The notes: generated by a model not told the origin, from the letters alone. Positions 8,281 to 17,740 are shown, numbered from the stretch's first letter. The stretch: 64,000 nt of DNA from an uncultured Oribacterium sp. (GCA_946413525.1 CAMKKZ010000010.1:62001-126000), one strand, 5' to 3'. Translations and numbers: made by a program.

Positions 8281-9684
8281 TCAGGCAGCCCTGGAGTAAC
8301 GGTTCAGATAAGCCGAAGCATTGGTCTTATAGGCTGCTTCAGTTTCTACCTCAGTTTCCGCCTCGCTCTCTTTCGCGGCATCCGCCGTCTTCTCCGTGCC
8401 GCTGTTGTATCTGTTAAGATACCTGGCGGCGTTCGTCATATCCTCATCTTCCGTAATAACAGATTCTTCCTCCGTCTCAGCTTCCATAGCCGAACCGTCT
8501 TCCGTCCCGGCCTCCATGGCTGAGCCGTCTTTCGTCTCATCTTCCGGTCCGGCGACTTCCCCGTCATCCTTCGCTTCGGATTCGGCCCCGGCGGCAAACT
8601 TTGACTCATCTATGCCCATTTCATCCAATGCGGCCTTCACTGCCGTACGGATCGCCTCAGAAGTGATCGTGGCGCCGGCCACGGCATCCACCTCGGTGCT
8701 CTGACTGTTCACGATTGCCGCGGGAATCTGATCGATGGCCATCGTGCCAATGCCTTCGGTCTCGCTATGCTCAGTTACGGTAACGGCATAAATCCCGTTC
8801 TCGTCAGCAGTAACCTCCACCTTCACATCCCCGTTAATGCCGGGACCAGCCGCTTCCGCCTTAAGCGCCGTGTCCGGAATCTCCGCAGCGGCCGTCGTTT
8901 CGGGAACCGCTTCTTCCTCCTTGGTGCTTACGGCAGGCTCTACGGCAAACTTCGCCGCGTCAATCCCCATTTCTTCCAATGCGGCCTTCACTGCCGTACG
9001 GATTGCCTCGGAGGTGATCGTAGCGCCGGCCACGGCATCCACCTTAGTGCTCTGGCTGTTCACGATTGCCGCGGGAATCTGGTCGACTGCCTTCGTGCCA
9101 ATCCCTTCGGTCTCATTATGCTCAGTCACGGAAATCGCGTAGATCCGATCCTCATCGGCAACGACCTCCACCTTCACATCCCCGTTAATGCCGGGACCTG
9201 CAGCCTCCGCCTTAAGCGCTGTTTCCGGAATCTCCGCGGCTGCCGTTGTTTCGGGAACCGGCTCTTCCTCGAGCTCGCCGAATTTCGAAGCGTCCAGACC
9301 GGCATTGTTCAATGCGTCGAGGACGGCGCGCTTGATGGCCGTCGAGGTCACAGTGGCGCCGGAAACCGCGTCAACATTCACGCTGTTCGCCTGGAAAATC
9401 AGCGGAGGGAGCTGCTCAACGGCCAGGGTGCCAATGCCTTCGGTCTCCCCCTGCTCCGTCACCTTGACGGAATACATCCTGTCCTGCGTCGCGATCACTT
9501 CCACAACGACCGGACCTTCCATACCCTGCGCCGACCCGGTAGCCGTTACCGCGTCCGCAGGTATCTCGCTTTTCTTCGTGCTGGAATCAGTTGCAAGGTC
9601 ATGAGAGCCGACTCCGGTCAGCACGGCCAGCAAAAGCCCGATGACAATCAGAAGATAGGGCCAGTTTCTCTGATTAAGATCCAT
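8281..9684 (-). CDS. Membrane-anchored protein with three tandem FMN-binding domains
   Basis: A 467-residue protein with an N-terminal membrane anchor (YLLIVIGLLLAVLTGVG, about 10-26). Three FMN_bind domains follow (about 55-125, 165-240 and 280-355). Each carries the flavinylation signature DAVSGATVTS or DAVAGATITS, in which the last threonine of the GAT motif is the residue ApbE esterifies with FMN in RnfG and NqrC. Acidic Thr/Glu/Ala linkers separate the domains, and two short YLNRY repeats end the protein. Chains of flavinylated domains outside the membrane are known to carry electrons in Gram-positive bacteria. A role in extracytoplasmic electron transfer, perhaps fed by Rnf, is inference. 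No apbE gene is in the window. Start: AGAGGAA six bases before ATG. Confidence 0.88.
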   Translation of the reverse strand: MDLNQRNWPYLLIVIGLLLAVLTGVGSHDLATDSSTKKSEIPADAVTATGSAQGMEGPVVVEVIATQDRMYSVKVTEQGETEGIGTLAVEQLPPLIFQANSVNVDAVSGATVTSTAIKRAVLDALNNAGLDASKFGELEEEPVPETTAAAEIPETALKAEAAGPGINGDVKVEVVADEDRIYAISVTEHNETEGIGTKAVDQIPAAIVNSQSTKVDAVAGATITSEAIRTAVKAALEEMGIDAAKFAVEPAVSTKEEEAVPETTAAAEIPDTALKAEAAGPGINGDVKVEVTADENGIYAVTVTEHSETEGIGTMAIDQIPAAIVNSQSTEVDAVAGATITSEAIRTAVKAALDEMGIDESKFAAGAESEAKDDGEVAGPEDETKDGSAMEAGTEDGSAMEAETEEESVITEDEDMTNAARYLNRYNSGTEKTADAAKESEAETEVETEAAYKTNASAYLNRYSRAA

Positions 9685-9896
9685 AAAAAGTTCCTCTCTC
9701 TTACTGTCGAAATGGTTTTCAGACCATTCCGATTCCTCACTAAGCGACGCGAATCCGCGTCATCAACGCTTCTCTATCAGATTGGTTTTTGAACCGCCCT
9801 GATTCCTGACAAAGCAGCTTGTTTCCGATAAAACAATGCTTCTTCACATCATTATCAGCATAATACCATAAATAAAGCCAAAATAGTATAGTGTTT
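9685..9896. repeat. Hairpin repeats between purL and the FMN-binding gene
   Basis: Two diverged copies of the hairpin family described at 17401-17740 lie in this gap (around 9700-9745 and 9772-9830), recognisable by GGTTTTTGAACCGCCCTGATT and TCCTGACAAAGCAGC. One copy ends directly before the ribosome site of the FMN-binding gene. Confidence 0.5.
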
Positions 9897-12800
9897 TCAG
9901 GAAAAATATTCCCTGGCGGAGCGGAACATCCTCATATCATAATTTCCCGGAACATTTTTAAAATTGCCGGGCCGGAAACGCTCCGCATGGCCCATCCTTC
10001 CAAGGATCCTGCCGTCTGCCGAGGTGATCCCCTCCACCGCGCAGAAGGAGCCATTGGGATTATAATCGATGTCCATGGAGGGATTTCCGGAAGGATCCGC
10101 ATACTGGGTCGCGATCTGCCCTTTTTCAAAAAGCGAATGCAGAAGCTCCTCATTACAGATGAATCGTCCCTCCCCATGGGATATCGCAACATTATAAAGC
10201 TCGCCCGGCTGCACATTCATAAGCCAGGGGCTTAGGTTTGACGTGATTCTGGTCCGCACGATTTTGGACTGGTGGCGCCCGATCAGATTATAGCCCAGGG
10301 TCGGGGAATCGGCATCCGCGTCGCGGATCTCCCCAAAGGGCACAAGGCCAAGCTTTATCAAGGCCTGGAAACCGTTGCAGATGCCCAGCATCAGGCCGTC
10401 CCGCCTGTCCAGAAGATCCATCGTGGCTTCCCTCACGGCGCCGTTCCGGAAAAAGGCGGTAATGAATTTGGCCGAGCCGTCCGGCTCGTCGCCCCCGGAA
10501 AAGCCCCCCGGAATAAAGATGATTTGCGCCTTCCTTATTCGTTCAGCCATTTCAGCGGCGGACTCCGCAATGTCCTTCTCGGTCCTGTTCCGGATCACGA
10601 AGGTATCCGGCACAAGCCCCGCCTCAAGGCAGGCCTTCGCGGAATCGTACTCACAATTCGTGCCCGGGAACACAGGAATCAGCACGAGCGGTTCCGGCAC
10701 GGAAAGCGCGGGGGCATACCATGCATCTGTGGAAAAACAGGGCATTGATAAATCATTATCCACTTTTGTTCCATGAGCGGACAGGGCATTTTCCCCATCT
10801 CCGTTGCCGGGAGCATCGTCCTTCCCGCCGCGGGGATAATTGTCCTCCTGAGGAACGCGGGTGGGGAAAACATCTTCCAGCCGGGACTCATAAATTGCTT
10901 CCAGCTCCGTTAACGCAATATTCTCCTCATTATACCTGATGCAGGGCTCCTGCGTAACCGTGCCGAGATCCGCCACGATCACGCCGGCCTCCCGGAGGCC
11001 CGGTTCCTGATAGATTCGATCCAGCGTTTCCGGCTCCCACAGCTCCAGGAGGAAGGATCCGTAATAAGGCCGGAAAATATCCTCCTTTGAGAGGCTGGGG
11101 GCGAAGCAGAAGCCAAGGGAATTGCCCAGGCATTGCTTCAAAACCGCTTCGGCAAGTCCTCCCCCCACAGGGGTGTAGACCGAAGCAAGCCTCTCCTCCC
11201 TGTTGAGACGGGAGATCAGGGAAAACATCGCAAGGAGGCTCTCCTTCGTTGGAATCGAATCCCGATAAGTGGGCCGGAGCCAGAGCGCCCTGTGCCCCGC
11301 GCCCTTGTACTCAGGAGACATGATGTGCTCCTGCCGTTCCGTCGTGATGGCAAAGGAGACCAGCGTGGGCGGCACGTCCATATCCTCAAAGCTTCCGGAC
11401 ATGGAATCCTTCCCCCCAATGGCGGCGACTCCCAGATCCATCTGGGCGGAAAAAGCCCCCAGCAGGGCGGACAGCGGCGCTCCCCAGCGGGAGGAATCCC
11501 GGCCGGGCTTTCCAAAATACTCCTGGAAGCTTAAATATACATCGGAAAAATCCGCTCCTGCCGCCACCAGCTTACAGACAGATTCCACCACGGAAAGATA
11601 GGCCCCCCGGAAGGGATCCTTTTCCATGAGATACGGGTTGAAGCCATAGGACATGACGGAAGCATCGGGAGTCAACTGTCGTTCCGAGGAAATCCTGGCG
11701 GCCATCGCCTGGATTGGCGTCCTCTGACGCTGTCCCCCGAAGGGCATCAGCAGCGTCCCGGCCCCGATCGTGGAATCAAAGCGTTCCGACAGCCCCCTCT
11801 GGGAGCAGACGTTCAGGTCGCCCGCGAGCCTTCTATAATTTTCCGTAAAGGACCCCCTGATTTCCGGTGAAAAATCCTCTCCCGTTGTCACAATGACGGA
11901 AATATGTTTTTCCGCGCCATTGGAATCCAGGAAATCCCTTGAAAGATCAACAATGGCCTTGCCCCGCCAGAGCATGACAAGACGTCTGTTGTCCGTGACG
12001 GTGGCCACATGGGTGGCTTCCAGGTTCTCCGCCGCCGCCAGCGCCAGGAAGCGATCCTTATCCTCCTGTGAAACCACGACGGCCATCCTTTCCTGGGACT
12101 CCGAGATGGCCAGCTCCGTCCCGTCCAGACCCTCATACTTCCTCGGCACAAGGTCCAGGTCTACGCGGAGCCCCTCCGCAAGCTCGCCGATGGCGACGGA
12201 AACGCCGCCGGCCCCAAAATCGTTGCATCTCCGGATCATCCGGGAAGCTTCCGGGTTACGGAAGAGCCTCTGCAGCTTCCTCTCCTCCGGGGCGTTCCCT
12301 TTCTGCACCTCCGCCCCGCAGCTATCCAGGGAGCGGATGTCATGAGCCTTCGAGGAACCCGTGGCGCCCCCGATCCCGTCCCTGCCGGTCCGTCCCCCAA
12401 GGAGGATGACCACGTCCCCGGCCTCCGGCTTCTCCCTCTTTACCTGGTCTGCCTTCACGGCGGCCACGACGGCGCCAATCTCCATTCGCTTTGCCGCGTA
12501 ACCGGGATGATAAATCTCCTCGACCAGGCCCGTGGCGAGGCCTACCTGATTGCCATAACAGGAATAACCCTCTGCCGCCGTAGTGACCAGCTTCCTCTGG
12601 GGCAGCTTCCCGGCCAGGGTTTCCTGCACCGGAACGGTAGGATCGGCAGCCCCGGTCAGCCGCATGGCGTGATAGACATAGGCCCTGCCGGACAAGGGAT
12701 CCCGAATGGCGCCGCCGATACACGTCGCCGCGCCCCCGAAGGGTTCGATCTCCGTAGGGTGATTGTGGGTCTCGTTCTTGAAAAGCAGAAGCCAGTCCTG

Positions 12801-13826
12801 CTCCTCGTCATCCATCTGCGCCCGGATCTTCACGGTGCAGGCATTGATCTCCTCGGACTCGTCCAGCTTGTCCAAAAGCCCCCGTTGCCGAAGGCATCTG
12901 GCGGCAATGGTCGCGAGATCCATAAGGTTTACGGGCTTATGCTCCCTGCCCGCCTCCTTCCTGGCATCCTGATACCTCGCCCAGGCTTCTTCCAGCCGCC
13001 GCCTTTCCGGCGAACCCTCAGAAGCTTTGAAATCCACCCGGTCGATGGTGGTAAGGAAGGTGGTATGACGGCAATGATCCGACCAATAGGTATCCGCCAC
13101 GCGGATTTCCGTCATGGTGGGGTTCCGCCCCTCTTCCCTGAAATACTTCTGGCAGAACTGTATATCCGGCAGATCCATGGCCAGGCCATTCGCCCTGAGG
13201 AAGCCCTCCAGCCCTTCCTCGTCCATGGTCAGAAAGCCCTCGACCGACCGGACGTCATCCGGTATCGTATAAGGCATGTCAAGGGTCTCCAGGGCGGAAA
13301 GGTCCGCTTCCCTTGCCTCCACGGGATTAATGACGAATTTTTTGATAATGTCGATTTCCCCGGAGGAAAGCTCCCCGTAGAGGAGATAAAGCCTGGCGGA
13401 CCGCACCCTTGGACGCGCGCCCTGTGTCAGGATCTGAATACACTGCTCCGCGGAATCCGCCCGCTGATCAAACTGTCCGGGCAGAAATTCCACGCAGAAA
13501 ACATGATCCGGATCCGCGATTCCTGTTTTCGCCGTATCACCGCTACCGGCCATTCCAATATCGGCCATCCCGGCCTTCGCCGCCTCAAGGCTGAAATACG
13601 TAAGATCAAGCTGCGGTTCAGACAGGACAAAGCGCACGGCTTCCCGGAAACGGGCATCCCCCTCTCCCGGATCTCCGATGGAAGGCTCCCATTCCACATC
13701 ATAACGGTTCAGCACGCGGATATCCCGGAGACCCTTTACAAGAAGAATATCCCTGATATCTTTCCGCAGCGCCTCCGCCTCATTTCGAAAGCCCTCCTTC
13801 TTTTCTACATAAACGCGATAAACCAT
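9897..13826 (-). CDS. purL: Phosphoribosylformylglycinamidine synthase, single-chain type
   Basis: PurL converts FGAR and glutamine to FGAM with ATP in purine synthesis. At 1,309 residues it is the large fused form. Visible hallmarks are the ATP-binding core KNETHNHPTEIEPFGGAAT (about 350-370), GGRTGRDGIGGATGSS, the second AIR-synthase-like half (GGKDSMSGSF), and a C-terminal class I glutaminase domain with the nucleophile cysteine in LGICNGFQALIKLG and the His/Glu pair in SHGEGRF. A short low-complexity stretch (about 1,010-1,035, GGKDDAPGNGDGENA) precedes the glutaminase domain. It is the last gene of the pur cluster. Clostridia often use separate purQ/purS/purL, so the fused form is worth noting. 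Confidence 0.96.
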   Translation of the reverse strand: MVYRVYVEKKEGFRNEAEALRKDIRDILLVKGLRDIRVLNRYDVEWEPSIGDPGEGDARFREAVRFVLSEPQLDLTYFSLEAAKAGMADIGMAGSGDTAKTGIADPDHVFCVEFLPGQFDQRADSAEQCIQILTQGARPRVRSARLYLLYGELSSGEIDIIKKFVINPVEAREADLSALETLDMPYTIPDDVRSVEGFLTMDEEGLEGFLRANGLAMDLPDIQFCQKYFREEGRNPTMTEIRVADTYWSDHCRHTTFLTTIDRVDFKASEGSPERRRLEEAWARYQDARKEAGREHKPVNLMDLATIAARCLRQRGLLDKLDESEEINACTVKIRAQMDDEEQDWLLLFKNETHNHPTEIEPFGGAATCIGGAIRDPLSGRAYVYHAMRLTGAADPTVPVQETLAGKLPQRKLVTTAAEGYSCYGNQVGLATGLVEEIYHPGYAAKRMEIGAVVAAVKADQVKREKPEAGDVVILLGGRTGRDGIGGATGSSKAHDIRSLDSCGAEVQKGNAPEERKLQRLFRNPEASRMIRRCNDFGAGGVSVAIGELAEGLRVDLDLVPRKYEGLDGTELAISESQERMAVVVSQEDKDRFLALAAAENLEATHVATVTDNRRLVMLWRGKAIVDLSRDFLDSNGAEKHISVIVTTGEDFSPEIRGSFTENYRRLAGDLNVCSQRGLSERFDSTIGAGTLLMPFGGQRQRTPIQAMAARISSERQLTPDASVMSYGFNPYLMEKDPFRGAYLSVVESVCKLVAAGADFSDVYLSFQEYFGKPGRDSSRWGAPLSALLGAFSAQMDLGVAAIGGKDSMSGSFEDMDVPPTLVSFAITTERQEHIMSPEYKGAGHRALWLRPTYRDSIPTKESLLAMFSLISRLNREERLASVYTPVGGGLAEAVLKQCLGNSLGFCFAPSLSKEDIFRPYYGSFLLELWEPETLDRIYQEPGLREAGVIVADLGTVTQEPCIRYNEENIALTELEAIYESRLEDVFPTRVPQEDNYPRGGKDDAPGNGDGENALSAHGTKVDNDLSMPCFSTDAWYAPALSVPEPLVLIPVFPGTNCEYDSAKACLEAGLVPDTFVIRNRTEKDIAESAAEMAERIRKAQIIFIPGGFSGGDEPDGSAKFITAFFRNGAVREATMDLLDRRDGLMLGICNGFQALIKLGLVPFGEIRDADADSPTLGYNLIGRHQSKIVRTRITSNLSPWLMNVQPGELYNVAISHGEGRFICNEELLHSLFEKGQIATQYADPSGNPSMDIDYNPNGSFCAVEGITSADGRILGRMGHAERFRPGNFKNVPGNYDMRMFRSAREYFS

Positions 13827-13851
13827 TTCAACCCTCTCTCCTTGCCTTTCC

Positions 13852-14019
13852 TTGACTCAATGCCGCAGGCGTTGACGTCCCATTTGTGACGCGCCAGCGA
13901 TACAAATGCAAGAATGAAAGGCTTACATTTCATACTATGACTTAATGCCGCAGGCATTGACATCCCATTCGTGTTGCGTCAGATACACAAATGTAGAATG
14001 AAAGGCTTGCATTTCATTC
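13852..14019 (+). repeat. Two tandem copies of the 87-bp dispersed element
   Basis: Copies at 13852-13935 and 13936-14019 lie head to tail between purD and purL, in the opposite orientation to copies A and B. They share TTAATGCCGCAGG, TGACATCCCATTCGTG and GAATGAAAGGCTTGCATTTC. The second copy ends in the purD stop codon. Confidence 0.75.
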
Positions 14020-15284
14020 TATATAAGGGCTTCCATGGCCCTCTTCCCGATGTCATGCCTCATGTGCATGTTTTCAAAATGAATTTTTGCCGCGTCGTCA
14101 TAGGCAAGACGGACGGCCTCAGGAAGCGTCCCTGCGGTACGAACAACGCCCAGAACCCGGCCTCCCTTTGTGAATAGCCTCCCGTCCTTCCTTTCCGCGC
14201 CGGCAACATAAACATTATCGCAATCCTCTATGCCGGTGATTTCATAACCCGATTTGTAGGACAGGGGGTAGCCCCCGGACGCAAGGACGACGCAGCACGC
14301 GGAATCCTTCTTCCATTTGACCGTAATGTCGGACAGCCTCCCCTCGGTGACAGCCTTCATTACAGTCAGAAGATCCGTTTCCAGAAGGGGAAGCACCACC
14401 TGCGCCTCCGGATCCCCGAAACGGCAGTTATATTCAATCACCTTTGGCCCGTCCTTCGTCAGCATCAGCCCGAAATAAAGGCATCCCCGGAATGTCCTCC
14501 CCTCCTTGTTCATGGCGGCGATGGTAGGCTTGAATATTTTCTCCATGCATTCCGCCGCCACCTCCTCCGTATAATAGGGGTTGGGCGCGATGGTTCCCAT
14601 TCCGCCCGTGTTGAGGCCCTTGTCACCATCCTCCGCCCGTTTATGATCCATGGAGGAAACCATGGGCACGATGGTCTTGCCGTCCGTAAAGCTGAGCACT
14701 GAAACCTCCGGGCCGCTCAGGAATTCCTCGACCACGATCTTGTTCCCGGACTCGCCAAACTTCTTCTCTTCCATAATGGTATGGACAGCGGAAACGGCCT
14801 CTTCCCTGCTTTCGGCAATCAAAACCCCTTTTCCGAGGGCAAGGCCGTCCGCTTTTAAGACAACCGGCAGCGGGCAGGTCTTGACATATTCCCTGGCAGA
14901 CTCCGCGTCAGTGAATATTTCGAAATGTGCCGTAGGTATGCCGTACTTTTTCATCAGGTTTTTCGCGAAAACCTTCGAGCCCTCGATCATGGCGGCGGCG
15001 GCCACCGGGCCGAAAACGGGAATGCCCTCTTTTTCCAGACGATCCGCCATCCCCATGACAAGGGGGTCGTCCGGGGCGACAACGACGTAATCCACCTTAT
15101 TCTTTAAACAGAACTCTGTCACCCCGTCCAAGTCCGTCGCCTTGATTTCGGGGACGCAGCGGGCATCCGCCGCAATGCCTCCATTCCCCGGAAGGGCATA
15201 TATTTCCTCAGCCAGGGAATTTTTTCTCAACGCCTTGATAATGGCATGCTCCCGGCCGCCCCCGCCAACTACTGCAATTTTCAT
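14019..15284 (-). CDS. purD: Phosphoribosylamine--glycine ligase
   Basis: PurD (GAR synthetase) joins glycine to phosphoribosylamine with ATP. The 421-residue protein starts MKIAVVGGGGREHAIIKAL at 15284, with GGGAGGTAGG directly upstream; open codons further upstream belong to a repeat. ATP-grasp features are visible (FGPVAAAAMIEGSKVFAKNL, PVVLKADGLALGKGV, EEFLSGPEVSVLSF, NTGGMGTIAPNPYYT and YNCRFGDPEAQVVLP). The length matches the family. It sits between purN and purL. Its ribosome site is at the edge of a hairpin repeat. Confidence 0.97.
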   Translation of the reverse strand: MKIAVVGGGGREHAIIKALRKNSLAEEIYALPGNGGIAADARCVPEIKATDLDGVTEFCLKNKVDYVVVAPDDPLVMGMADRLEKEGIPVFGPVAAAAMIEGSKVFAKNLMKKYGIPTAHFEIFTDAESAREYVKTCPLPVVLKADGLALGKGVLIAESREEAVSAVHTIMEEKKFGESGNKIVVEEFLSGPEVSVLSFTDGKTIVPMVSSMDHKRAEDGDKGLNTGGMGTIAPNPYYTEEVAAECMEKIFKPTIAAMNKEGRTFRGCLYFGLMLTKDGPKVIEYNCRFGDPEAQVVLPLLETDLLTVMKAVTEGRLSDITVKWKKDSACCVVLASGGYPLSYKSGYEITGIEDCDNVYVAGAERKDGRLFTKGGRVLGVVRTAGTLPEAVRLAYDDAAKIHFENMHMRHDIGKRAMEALI

Positions 15285-15291
15285 CCTACCT

Positions 15292-15400
15292 CCCCTGTCA
15301 AAGCGGTTTGGCCGCTTTGATTCCTGAAAAACAGCTACGGTAGCGCAAGCTATATGCTTCTCCATCGAAGTGGTTTTTGAAGCGCTTTCACGGCTGATAA
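15292..15400 (-). repeat. Hairpin repeat carrying the purD ribosome site
   Basis: On the minus strand TCAAAGCGG, a short loop and CCGCTTTGA form a perfect stem, followed at once by CAGGGGAGG, the purD Shine-Dalgarno. A second, more diverged copy (GAAGTGGTTTTTGAAGCGCTTTC) lies near 15366-15392. Confidence 0.65.
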
Positions 15401-15421
15401 TAGATGCTGTATCGCGATCTT

Positions 15422-16012
15422 TTACTGCTCATCCCTGATCTTTTTTGCCATCATTTCCGCGGCAAGGGGAAGAAGCTTCCATTCCGCCTCTTCCATGACC
15501 CGTTTCTGAAGAATTTCCGGGGTATCCCCTTCCCGCACTTCCACGGCCTTCTGCAGGAGGATCCGTCCTCCGTCCGGCACCTCATTCACAAGGTGCACTG
15601 TAGCCCCCGTTACCTTCACCCCATAATTCAGGGCTTCCTCGTGCACACGGAGACCGTAATATCCCTTGCCGCAGAAGCTTGGAATCAGGGATGGATGCAC
15701 GTTTATGATCCTGTTCGCGAAGCGGCTGGTGAAGCGCTCGGAAAGAATGGTCAGGAATCCAGCCAGGATAATGAGGCCTATTCCCCGCTCTTCAAGAACC
15801 CGGATCATCCTGTCTTCATCCTTATGGATGACCATGCTGTCGATGCCCGCGTCCGCAGCCCTCCGGAGGGCATAGACCCCCTCTCTGGAGGCGATAACCA
15901 GTGTGATTTCCCCATCAGGGATCTCCCCCCGCCTTTCCGCGTCAATCAAGGCCTGGAGATTTGTGCCGCCCCCGGAGACCAGCACCGCGATTCTTGTCTT
16001 CGCGCTTTTCAT
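15422..16012 (-). CDS. purN: Phosphoribosylglycinamide formyltransferase
   Basis: PurN transfers a formyl group from 10-formyl-THF to GAR. The 196-residue protein shows IAVLVSGGGTNLQALIDA at the N-terminus, the catalytic NVHPSLIPSFCGKGYYG segment (Asn and His of the active site, about 105-121), and HLVNEVPDGGRILLQ with the catalytic Asp region. The start has GAGGA four bases upstream. It is placed between purH and purD and is probably in one transcript with them. Confidence 0.95.
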   Translation of the reverse strand: MKSAKTRIAVLVSGGGTNLQALIDAERRGEIPDGEITLVIASREGVYALRRAADAGIDSMVIHKDEDRMIRVLEERGIGLIILAGFLTILSERFTSRFANRIINVHPSLIPSFCGKGYYGLRVHEEALNYGVKVTGATVHLVNEVPDGGRILLQKAVEVREGDTPEILQKRVMEEAEWKLLPLAAEMMAKKIRDEQ

Positions 16013-16030
16013 TCCTCTTCCTCTCTTTTC

Positions 16031-16172
16031 CTTCCTTGCTCTTCCTCTGTATTTGCTATTACTATGTATTTACTATTACTTTGTATTCGCTATTATTTTG
16101 TATTTGCTATTATTTTGTATTTGCTATTACTTTGTATCCGCTCTTCCTCTGTATTTGCTCTTACTTTGTTTT
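16031..16172. repeat. 17-bp intergenic minisatellite between purH and purN
   Basis: About eight head-to-tail copies of a 17-bp AT-rich unit, such as TGTATTTGCTATTACTT, with scattered substitutions. The unit length is not a multiple of three and the array is non-coding. It covers most of the 196-bp gap. Confidence 0.85.
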
Positions 16173-16208
16173 CTGCCATTCCGGCTGTCCCCGACCAATC
16201 TTCCGCCT

Positions 16209-17393
16209 TTAATGATGGAACAGCCTCATTCCCGTAAAGCACACCAGCATGCCGTATTTGTCCGCCGTTTCAATAACATTGTCGTCCCTTATGGATCCGC
16301 CCGGCTCCGCGACATAGGAAACGCCGGATTTCCGCGCCCTCTCTATATTATCCCCGAAGGGGAAGAAGGCGTCCGATGCAAGAGACACGCCGGAAAGGCC
16401 TGACAGGAAGCTTTTCTGTTCCTCCCGGAGGAAGGGGACGGGCCTTTCCGTGAAATATTGCTGCCATTTTCCCTCGGCAAGCACGTCCTCATATTCTTCT
16501 GAAAGATAAACGTCGATTACATTATCCCTGTCCGCGCGGCGCATGTCGGGCCGGAAGGGAAGGGAAAGCACCCTATCCGTCTGGCGGAGGTGCCAAAGGT
16601 CTGCCTTGTTCCCGGCAAGGCGCGTGCAATGAATCCTGGACTGCTGCCCGGCCCCCACGCCGATGGCCTGCCCGTCCTCCGCGTAACAGACGGAATTGGA
16701 CTGGGTATATTTCAGTGTGATCAATGCAACAGTGAGATCCAGCCTGGCCTCCGGGCTCAGGTTCTTGTTCATGGAAACGATATTCGCAAAGGCCTCATCC
16801 GTTACCCTGTACTCGTTCCTCCCCTGCTCAAATACCACGCCGTAGACCTGCTTCCGCTCGATTTCCTCCGGAACATAGTCCGGATCGATCTGTATAATGT
16901 TATAATTACCCTTTTTTTTGGACTTCAGGATTTCCAGAGCTTCATCGTCAAAAGAAGGGGCGATGACCCCGTCGGATACCTCCCTCTGAAGAATCCGAGC
17001 CGTCACCGCGTCGCACTTGTCGGAAAGGGCGGCAAAGTCTCCATAGCTTGACATACGGTCCGTGCCCCTGGCCCGGGCATAGGCTGATGCCAGCGGACTC
17101 TCGTCCAGCCCCTCAATGTCGTCCACAAAGCAGGCCTTCTTCAGCTTTTCGGGGAGAACCCTTCCGATGGCGGCGCTGGTAGGGGAAACATGCTTAAAGG
17201 ACGCGGCAGCCGGTTCGCCCACGGCCTCCTTCAGCTCTTTGACCAACTGCCAGGAATTAAAAGCGTCCAGAAAATTAATATATCCCGGACGGCCGTTCAG
17301 CACCCTGAAAGGAAGCTCCCTGCCCCCTTCCATATAGACCCTGGCCGGTTTCTGGTTCGGGTTGCAGCCATACTTCAAAGCAAATTCTTTCAT
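16209..17393 (-). CDS. purH: AICAR transformylase (stand-alone PurH-type formyltransferase)
   Basis: This 394-residue protein is the formyltransferase half only of PurH and lacks the N-terminal IMP cyclohydrolase (MGS-like) domain. It begins MKEFALKYGCNPNQKPARVY and contains the catalytic Lys-His in FKHVSPTSAAIG (about 66-77), GIRRN-like and SNSVCYAEDGQAIGVGAGQQ (about 234-253) substrate-binding segments, and a C-terminal TGMRLFHH. It formylates AICAR to FAICAR. The missing cyclohydrolase step is supplied by the PurO-type gene directly upstream. The start has GGGGAG seven bases upstream, at the edge of a repeat array. Confidence 0.93.
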   Translation of the reverse strand: MKEFALKYGCNPNQKPARVYMEGGRELPFRVLNGRPGYINFLDAFNSWQLVKELKEAVGEPAAASFKHVSPTSAAIGRVLPEKLKKACFVDDIEGLDESPLASAYARARGTDRMSSYGDFAALSDKCDAVTARILQREVSDGVIAPSFDDEALEILKSKKKGNYNIIQIDPDYVPEEIERKQVYGVVFEQGRNEYRVTDEAFANIVSMNKNLSPEARLDLTVALITLKYTQSNSVCYAEDGQAIGVGAGQQSRIHCTRLAGNKADLWHLRQTDRVLSLPFRPDMRRADRDNVIDVYLSEEYEDVLAEGKWQQYFTERPVPFLREEQKSFLSGLSGVSLASDAFFPFGDNIERARKSGVSYVAEPGGSIRDDNVIETADKYGMLVCFTGMRLFHH

Positions 17394-17400
17394 ATTCTTT

Positions 17401-17740
17401 CTCCCCTATCAGAGTGGTTTTATTGCCGCTCTGAATTCTGACATAGCGAACCGCCTGCGGGGCAAATCGGCCCCTCTATTAAAGTGGTTTTTGGCCGCTT
17501 TAATTCCTGACAAACAGCTTACGGTATCACAAGCTGTATGGCCCCTCTATTATAGTGGTTTTTGGCCGCTTTAATTCCTGACAAACAGCTTACGGTATCA
17601 CAAGCTGAATGGCCCCTCTATTAAAGTGGTTTCTGGCCACTCTGATCCCCGACAAACATCTTCGGTATCGCAACCACATGTCCCCCTATTGAAGTGGGTT
17701 TTGACCACTCGGATTTCATAACAAGCTTCATGAGCTGTAT
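17401..17740 (-). repeat. Tandem array of hairpin repeats between purO and purH
   Basis: Five copies of a unit of about 71 bp stand head to tail. Read on the minus strand each has TGTTTGTCAGGAATTAAAGC, then a stem TTAAAGCGG/CCACTTTAA around a loop of A residues, then TAGAGGGGC. The array covers the whole 334-bp gap and includes the last three codons of purO. The final copy supplies the GGGGAG ribosome site of purH. Single diverged copies occur upstream of several other genes in the window. Confidence 0.85.

Noticed and set aside
12342-13889. Long plus-strand open frame (about 515 codons)
   Set aside because: It lies wholly antisense to purL, has no ribosome site and reads as low-quality composition; purL is unmistakable on the other strand.
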